64,000 bases of DNA, from NCBI RefSeq assembly GCF_004366075.1, contig NZ_SODU01000001.1:992001-1056000 (forward strand), in the 5' to 3' direction. Position numbers and translations under genes: made by a program. Shown piece after piece: positions 59,115-64,000 of this stretch. This DNA is from Kribbella pratensis. GTDB taxonomy: Bacteria; Actinomycetota; Actinomycetes; Propionibacteriales; Kribbellaceae. Each line of letters opens with the position of its first letter. The stretch's first letter is position 1. The notes below the pieces were generated by a model. The model made no database searches and had not been told where the DNA came from. It saw only the letters and a list, made by a program, of their open reading frames with translations.

Positions 59115-60788
59115 CTACTTGCTGAGGCCGACGATCAGGGTGTTTGCGTACGGCGGGTAGGACGACAGGTAGAAGTTCTGCACCTTCGAACCGTGCAGGA
59201 ACGCGTTCCGCGCGTAGATCAGCGGCACGACCGGTGCGTCGGCCATGATCTGCTTGTCCAGCGCGGCCCACAGACCGGCCGCCTTCGTCCGGTCCGGCTC
59301 GGCCGTCGCGGCGGCGATCGCCGTGTCCACCGCGGGGTTGGAGTAGCGGGAGATGTTGTAGCCGCCGTTCCCGATCTCCGAGGACGCGAAGAGCGGCTGG
59401 ATGTTGCCGATCGCGCTCGGGAAGTCCGGCAGCCAACTCGACACGGTCAGGTCGAAGTCCGGCTTGTTGCCGGTGATGAGGTCGGTCAGCGGCTCACTGT
59501 CCAGTGGCTTGATGGTGACAGTGATCCCGGCCCGCTTCAGGCCCTGCTGAATCGCCTGCGCCACGCCGAGACCGGTCGTGTTGTCGGCGGCCAGCACCAG
59601 GTTCAGGTTGCTGACGCCCGCCGCGGCCAGCATCTGCTTGGCCTTCGCAGGGTCACCGGCCGGCGGCGCCTCGTACGAGTCGTACTTGGTGTACCCGTCG
59701 ATCCCCGGCGTGATCAGAGTCGACGCGATCTCACCGCCGTACTCCGGACCGCCTTCGGCGACCTGGACAGCCTGCTTGTCGACGGCGTACTCGATCGCCT
59801 TGCGGACCGCGGGGTTGGCCAGCGCCGGCCGCTTGGTGTTCATCGCCAGGTACTCCAGCGCGCCGGACGGCGAGGTCGCCACCCGGGCCTTGACGGCCGG
59901 ATTGCCGGTGATCGTCGGGATCAGCGCCGCCGGGACCGACGTACCGGTGGTGGCGGCGAACTTGTCGTCGCCGGCGTCGGCGATCAGGCGCTGGTTGACG
60001 ACGTCGGGCTGCAGGCCCATGTCGGTCACGATCGAGTCCGGCAGGCCGGTCCGGGCCGGGTCGGTCGACTTGTCCCAGTTCGGGTTCCGGGTCAGGACCA
60101 GCTTCGAGCCCGGCGTGTACGACTGCACCTGGTACGGGCCGCTGGCCATCGGCTTCTCGCCGTAGTGCGCCGGGTCGGTGTCGGCCTTCTTCGGCACCGG
60201 GGAGAACGCCGGCATGCTGACGATCCACGGCCAGTCGCCGTACGGCTTGTTCAGCTTGAACACGATCGTGGTCTCGTCCGGCGTCTCGATCGAGGCCAGG
60301 TCGCCGCCCTTGTACGGGCCGGTGTACTTGTCGCCGCCTACCAGGAGCGACTTGTGGTAGCCGAGACCGCCGGACAGTTCCGGCGCGAACGACCGCTCGA
60401 CGCCGTACTTGATGTCAGCGGCAACGATCGGCGAACCGTCGGCGTACTTGAGACCCGGCTTGAGCTTGTAGGTCCACGTCTTGCCGCCATCAGTGACCTG
60501 CCCCGTGTCGGTAGCGAGGTCCGGGACCAGCTCGGTCGGCTTGCTCGGGTCGGTCTTCCACGACGTCAGGCCGCGCAGCACCAGGTGGATCCCGCTGATG
60601 CCCAGGTTCTGGCTCTTGGCGGGGTCGTAGCTGATTTCCTTGCTGGTGCTGAGGATGTGGAAGGTGCCGCCCTGCTCCGCTGCCGCAGTACTACCGCCAG
60701 TGGTGCCGGACTTGTCATTGGCGTTGCACGCGGCCGCCGCCAGCGCCAGCACGGCCGCTAGCGCGACCGCTCGGGATAGGTGTTTCAT
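59115..60788 (-). CDS. ABC transporter substrate-binding lipoprotein, family 5
   Basis: 557 residues. Lipoprotein signal: M-K-H-L-S-R-A-V-A-L-A-A-V-L-A-L-A-A-A-A-C with lipid Cys at 21. SBP_bac_5 fold: Y-D-P-A-K-S, G-P-Y-Q-V-Q-S-Y-T-P-G, N-P-N-W-D-K-S, R-K-A-I-E-Y-A-V-D. Binds oligopeptides, dipeptides or similar compounds. ATG at 60788 overlaps the ATPase stop. It is last in the operon rather than first. A short hairpin GCCTCA/TGAGGC (59104-59128) overlaps the end. Confidence 0.95.
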   Translation of the reverse strand: MKHLSRAVALAAVLALAAAACNANDKSGTTGGSTAAAEQGGTFHILSTSKEISYDPAKSQNLGISGIHLVLRGLTSWKTDPSKPTELVPDLATDTGQVTDGGKTWTYKLKPGLKYADGSPIVAADIKYGVERSFAPELSGGLGYHKSLLVGGDKYTGPYKGGDLASIETPDETTIVFKLNKPYGDWPWIVSMPAFSPVPKKADTDPAHYGEKPMASGPYQVQSYTPGSKLVLTRNPNWDKSTDPARTGLPDSIVTDMGLQPDVVNQRLIADAGDDKFAATTGTSVPAALIPTITGNPAVKARVATSPSGALEYLAMNTKRPALANPAVRKAIEYAVDKQAVQVAEGGPEYGGEIASTLITPGIDGYTKYDSYEAPPAGDPAKAKQMLAAAGVSNLNLVLAADNTTGLGVAQAIQQGLKRAGITVTIKPLDSEPLTDLITGNKPDFDLTVSSWLPDFPSAIGNIQPLFASSEIGNGGYNISRYSNPAVDTAIAAATAEPDRTKAAGLWAALDKQIMADAPVVPLIYARNAFLHGSKVQNFYLSSYPPYANTLIVGLSK

Positions 60789-61771
60789 TGTGTCCTCTCA
60801 GAGGTGGGGAGCTCAGGGAAATAGCAGGCGGCCCGGTGCTCCGTGGAACCTTCGACGGGTTCGAGCACTGGTCGTTTCGTTGCGCAGACGTCCTCGGCCT
60901 TGTAACAGCGGGTCCGGAAGGGACATCCGGATGGCGGGTTGACAGGGGTCGGTACGTCGCCCGTCAGCACGATGCGATCACGCGAGACGCCCGGTTCCGG
61001 GACGGGGACGGCGGACAGCAACGCCTTCGTGTACGGGTGGGCCGGCGACTCGTACACCTGCGCCGCCGGGCCTTCTTCGACGATCGTGCCGAGATACATC
61101 ACGGCGATCCGGTCGGCGACCTGACGGACGACGGCCAGGTCATGGGCGACCAGCACGTACGACAGGCCGAGCTCGTCGCGCAGGTCGGCGAGCAGGTTCA
61201 GCACTTGGGCCTGCACCGACACGTCCAGCGCGGACACCGGCTCGTCGCAGACCAGCAGATCGGGTTTGACCGACAGCGCCCGCGCGATCCCGATCCGCTG
61301 ACGCTGACCGCCGGAGAACTCGTGCGGGTACCGCACCAGGTGCTCCTCGGCCAGTCCGACCTGTTCGAGCAGTTCGACGAGCTGGGCCCGGGTAGGGCGG
61401 AGTCCTTGGGCGCGGAACGGCGTACTGAGAATCGTCGCCACCGACTGCCGCGGGTTCAGTGAGGCCTGCGGGTCCTGGAAGACCATCTGGATGCGGCGGC
61501 GGATCGGGCGCAGCCGGCGGCCCTTGACCTTGGTGACGTCCTTGCCGCCGATCTCGACCCGGCCCTGCGTCGGGTCGAGCAGCCGGGTCGCGACCCGGGC
61601 CAGTGTGGACTTGCCGGAACCCGATTCGCCGACGAGACCGAGGGTTTCGCCCTTGCGTACGACGAGATTGACGCCGTCGACCGCGCGAACGGCCTGCGCC
61701 TTCTGCCACGGTACGCCGCGCAACCCGAAGTACTTCTTGACGTCCTTGAGCGCCAGCAACTCGTCGCTCAC
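60785..61771 (-). CDS. ABC transporter ATPase, OppF/DppF type
   Basis: 328 residues. Walker A G-E-S-G-S-G-K-S-T, signature L-S... as F-S-G-G-Q-R-Q-R-I-G-I-A, Walker B L-L-V-C-D-E-P-V-S-A-L-D. C-terminal oligopeptide extension with C-P-F-R-T-R-C-Y-K-A-E-D-V-C-A, the iron-sulfur-like/regulatory cysteine motif of OppF proteins. GTG at 61771 overlaps the preceding ATPase stop (GTGA). Confidence 0.96.
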   Translation of the reverse strand: MSDELLALKDVKKYFGLRGVPWQKAQAVRAVDGVNLVVRKGETLGLVGESGSGKSTLARVATRLLDPTQGRVEIGGKDVTKVKGRRLRPIRRRIQMVFQDPQASLNPRQSVATILSTPFRAQGLRPTRAQLVELLEQVGLAEEHLVRYPHEFSGGQRQRIGIARALSVKPDLLVCDEPVSALDVSVQAQVLNLLADLRDELGLSYVLVAHDLAVVRQVADRIAVMYLGTIVEEGPAAQVYESPAHPYTKALLSAVPVPEPGVSRDRIVLTGDVPTPVNPPSGCPFRTRCYKAEDVCATKRPVLEPVEGSTEHRAACYFPELPTSERTQ

Positions 61772-62766
61772 AAGATCACCTCCGGACGCCGCCCCAAATG
61801 ACACGCCGCCTCGTGATCACCTTCGCCAGGACGCGGTGTGAGCTCGGGCCGCTCGGTGATGCACCGCTCCCCCACCAGATGCGTGTAAGCACACCGCGGC
61901 TGGAACGGGCATCCGGTCGTGATCGAGCCCGGCCCCGGCGGAGTGCCCGGGATCGTGGTCAGCCGCGGTTTCGGCGGTACGTCGACGCGCGGCATCGCAC
62001 CCAGCAACCCGAGGCTGTACGGGTGCGCCGCCCGGAAGAACAGATCGCGTACGGTGCCACGCTCGGCCGCGCGCCCGGCGTACATCACCAGGACGTCGTC
62101 CGCGACCTCCGCGACCACTCCGAGGTCGTGCGAGATCAGGATCAGCGCCGTACCGAACTCGTCCTGGACGTCGTCCAGCAAGCGCATGATCTGCGCCTGC
62201 ACGGTCACGTCGAGTGCGGTCGTCGGCTCGTCCGCGATCAGCACTCTCGGGTCGTTCACGAGAGCCATAGCAATCACGACCCGCTGCCGCATTCCCCCGG
62301 AGAACTCGTGCGGGTAGCTGTCCGCGCGGCGGGCCGCGTCCGGGATGCCGACCTTGTCCAGCATCTCGACCGCCCGCCGGCGCGCGACCTTCTTCGGGAC
62401 GTCGTGGTGCAGCCGGTAGGCCTCGGCGACCTGCCAGCCGACGGAGTAGTACGGGTTCAGCGCGGACAGGGCGTCCTGGAAGACCATCGCGATGTCGTTG
62501 CCGCGGATCTTGCGGAGCTCGTCGTTCGGCAGGCCGGCCAGCTGCCGGCCGTCGAGCAGCACCTCGCCGGTGACGTCGGCGTTCGACGGCAGCAGACCCA
62601 TCACCGCGGACGAGCTGACGCTCTTCCCGGAGCCGGACTCGCCGACGATCGCGAGCGTCTGTCCCGGCGCGACCGCGAAGTCGATACCGTCGACGGCCGG
62701 CACCGGACCGTTCTCGGTCGAGAACGTGACATGCAGGTCGTGCACTTCCAATACCGGCTCAGCCAT
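61768..62766 (-). CDS. ABC transporter ATPase, OppD/DppD type
   Basis: 332 residues. Walker A G-E-S-G-S-G-K-S-V, signature F-S-G-G-M-R-Q-R-V-V-I-A, Walker B V-L-I-A-D-E-P-T-T-A-L-D, C-terminal C-P-F-Q-P-R-C-A-Y. Powers uptake with the partner ATPase. ATG at 62766 overlaps the permease stop by eight bases; its own stop overlaps the next start. Membrane-associated on the inside. Confidence 0.96.
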   Translation of the reverse strand: MAEPVLEVHDLHVTFSTENGPVPAVDGIDFAVAPGQTLAIVGESGSGKSVSSSAVMGLLPSNADVTGEVLLDGRQLAGLPNDELRKIRGNDIAMVFQDALSALNPYYSVGWQVAEAYRLHHDVPKKVARRRAVEMLDKVGIPDAARRADSYPHEFSGGMRQRVVIAMALVNDPRVLIADEPTTALDVTVQAQIMRLLDDVQDEFGTALILISHDLGVVAEVADDVLVMYAGRAAERGTVRDLFFRAAHPYSLGLLGAMPRVDVPPKPRLTTIPGTPPGPGSITTGCPFQPRCAYTHLVGERCITERPELTPRPGEGDHEAACHLGRRPEVIL

Positions 62767-63757
62767 GGCTCACCCTCGGATCGAGCACACCGTGCACTAT
62801 GTCCACCACCAGGTTCGCCAGGATGATCAGGAACGCCGAGAACAACGTGACGCCGACGACCACGGCCACGTCGAGCTGGCCGACTGCGCTGATCAGCAGG
62901 TCGCCGAGGCCTTGCATGCTGAACACCTTCTCGGTCAGGATCGCGCCGCCGAGCAGACCACCGAGGTCGAGACCGAACAGCGTGATGACCGGGACCAGCA
63001 CGCCCCGCAGCCCGTGGGTCAGGACCACCCGCGCCTCGCCGGCCCCCTTCGCCCGGGCCGTGGTGATGTAGTCGAGGTTGAGCTCCTCGAGCATCTGCGA
63101 CCGGGTCAGCCGGATGTACGACGCCGCTTGCAGGATCGCCAGCACGATCCAGGGCGTGACCAGGTGCCAGGCCCAGTCGACCGGGCTCTCGGTCAACGGG
63201 ACGTAGCCGTTGACCGGGACCATGTTCAGCCAGAACCCGAACACCAGGATCGCGAGCAGACCGAGCAGGAACGACGGGGTCGAGACGCCGGCCAGCGCGA
63301 CGCCGACGGCCAATCGGTCGAGGATGCGGCCCCGGTTCAAAGCGGCGATCACGCCGAGCGAGACGCCGAACAGCAGCCAGAGAACGGCGGCACCGAGCGC
63401 GATCGACGCGGTGATCGGCAGCCGGTCCGTGATCAGCGTGGTGACCGGTCGAGCGAGCGGGAACGAGTAGCCGAAGCAGGGAGCGTTGCAGTGCACGGCC
63501 GCCGTACCGTCACCGAAGGTGCGGCCGGCGACGATGCCCTTCAGGAAGTTCAGGTACTGCTGCAGGGTGCTCTGGTCGAGCTGCATGAAATGCCGCGCCT
63601 GCTCGAGGCGGTCCGGCGTGCAGGGCTTGCCGCACGCCAGGTGGGCGGGGTCGGCGGGGATCGCGTAGAAGATCAGGTAGACGGCGAGGCTCAGCGCCAG
63701 CATCACGAGCAGCGCGCCGAACAACCGGCGGATCAGGAACCAGACGAGGTCGGGCAT
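62759..63757 (-). CDS. ABC transporter permease, OppB/DppB type
   Basis: 332 residues, six membrane helices. L-I-R-R-L-F-G-A-L-L-V-M at the start, and the binding-protein-dependent transport motif E-E-L-N-L-D-Y-I-T-T-A-R-A-K-G (EAA loop). Contains an extra loop with two Cys pairs (A-C-G-K-P-C, H-C-N-A-P-C) in the outer part. ATG at 63757 overlaps the preceding permease stop by one base (TGATG). Confidence 0.95.
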   Translation of the reverse strand: MPDLVWFLIRRLFGALLVMLALSLAVYLIFYAIPADPAHLACGKPCTPDRLEQARHFMQLDQSTLQQYLNFLKGIVAGRTFGDGTAAVHCNAPCFGYSFPLARPVTTLITDRLPITASIALGAAVLWLLFGVSLGVIAALNRGRILDRLAVGVALAGVSTPSFLLGLLAILVFGFWLNMVPVNGYVPLTESPVDWAWHLVTPWIVLAILQAASYIRLTRSQMLEELNLDYITTARAKGAGEARVVLTHGLRGVLVPVITLFGLDLGGLLGGAILTEKVFSMQGLGDLLISAVGQLDVAVVVGVTLFSAFLIILANLVVDIVHGVLDPRVSHG

Positions 63758-64000
63758 CAGTTCGTCCTCCGCAACCGGACGTCGAACACGTCCCGTACGC
63801 CGTCGCCCAGCAACGTGAACCCGAGGACCGCCAGGAACAGCATCGCGCCCGGGAACAGCAGGAACCACGGGTCCGCGCCGGTGTACACCCAGGCGATCGA
63901 GTCCGAGATCGACCGTCCGAGACTCGGTGTCGGCGGTGGCACGCCGACCCCGAGGAACGACAGCGCCGCCTCGGCGCCGATGTAGCCGGGGATCGCGAGG
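63757..64000 (-). CDS. ABC transporter permease, OppC/DppC type, 5' end outside window
   Basis: Only the C-terminal 80 residues are present; the gene enters from base 64000. The visible frame reads P-G-Y-I-G-A-E-A-A-L-S-F-L-G-V-G-V-P-P-P-T-P-S-L-G, the conserved end of DppC-type permeases, then a last helix F-P-G-A-M-L-F-L-A-V-L-G-F and the ending L-G-D-G-V-R-D. Overlaps the OppB start (TGATG). First gene seen of the operon. Confidence 0.93.
   Translation of the reverse strand, partial: LAIPGYIGAEAALSFLGVGVPPPTPSLGRSISDSIAWVYTGADPWFLLFPGAMLFLAVLGFTLLGDGVRDVFDVRLRRTN

Noticed and set aside
1..64000. Prophage, integrative element or defence island
   Set aside because: No integrase, transposase, terminase, capsid, toxin-antitoxin or restriction gene, and no att-like repeats; the content is largely conserved housekeeping.

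Overview
The window is a compact, very GC-rich stretch of an actinobacterial chromosome. Gene content, many GTG starts and ATGA/GTGA stop-start overlaps point to a Nocardioidaceae-type organism; Kribbella is my best guess, from sequence feel only. I see no rRNA, tRNA, CRISPR array, phage or insertion sequence, and no gene-free stretch over 300 bases. Coding is dense on both strands.

Layout. 1-3592 (minus): hemE, a GNAT acetyltransferase, hemY/cgoX and hemQ form one overlapping operon; with hemH/cpfC at 48431-49498 the window carries all four late enzymes of the coproporphyrin-dependent haem route. 3715-5573: DUF3000 gene and ribonuclease D. 5530-7340: an ArsR-like repressor with an MFS exporter, and a palindromic operator on the repressor promoter. 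7438-9280: a conserved hypothetical, dienelactone hydrolase and glutathione peroxidase. 9449-12756: fadA-fadB fatty-acid oxidation pair. 12811-20378: dxs followed by three paralogous membrane-anchored HExxH metallopeptidases and an APC amino-acid transporter. 20492-26226: two DUF402 paralogues flanking a small protein and a DUF4132 protein, then an exported alpha/beta hydrolase. 26215-30759: S15-like secreted hydrolase, Na+/H+ antiporter with a UBP zinc finger, HIT and HEAT-repeat proteins. 30829-37132: aconitase, an F420/flavin-type monooxygenase and an 811-residue protein with a Pro-Glu repeat.

37169-48434 keeps the gene order of Mycobacterium tuberculosis Rv2689c-Rv2701c (RNA methyltransferase, KimA-like permease, ceoB, ceoC, DUF3159, OB-fold, DUF3710, dut, DUF3093, DUF4193, suhB) with a three-gene insertion after ceoC. 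48431-54037: ferrochelatase, MFS, MerR regulator, TRIC channel, APH-type kinase and fdhD. 54021-57906: a YhaO/YhaN-like nuclease-ATPase pair lacking a zinc hook. 58067-59099: GNAT and HAD proteins. 59115-64000: an oligopeptide/dipeptide ABC operon running off the window end.

A recurring theme is the promoter motif TANNNT placed exactly six bases before the start codon in at least seven genes, which predicts leaderless mRNAs. Most of the window is conserved housekeeping; the best candidates for something new are the DUF402/DUF4132 cluster, the metallopeptidase triplet, the Pro-Glu repeat protein and several long inverted repeats.
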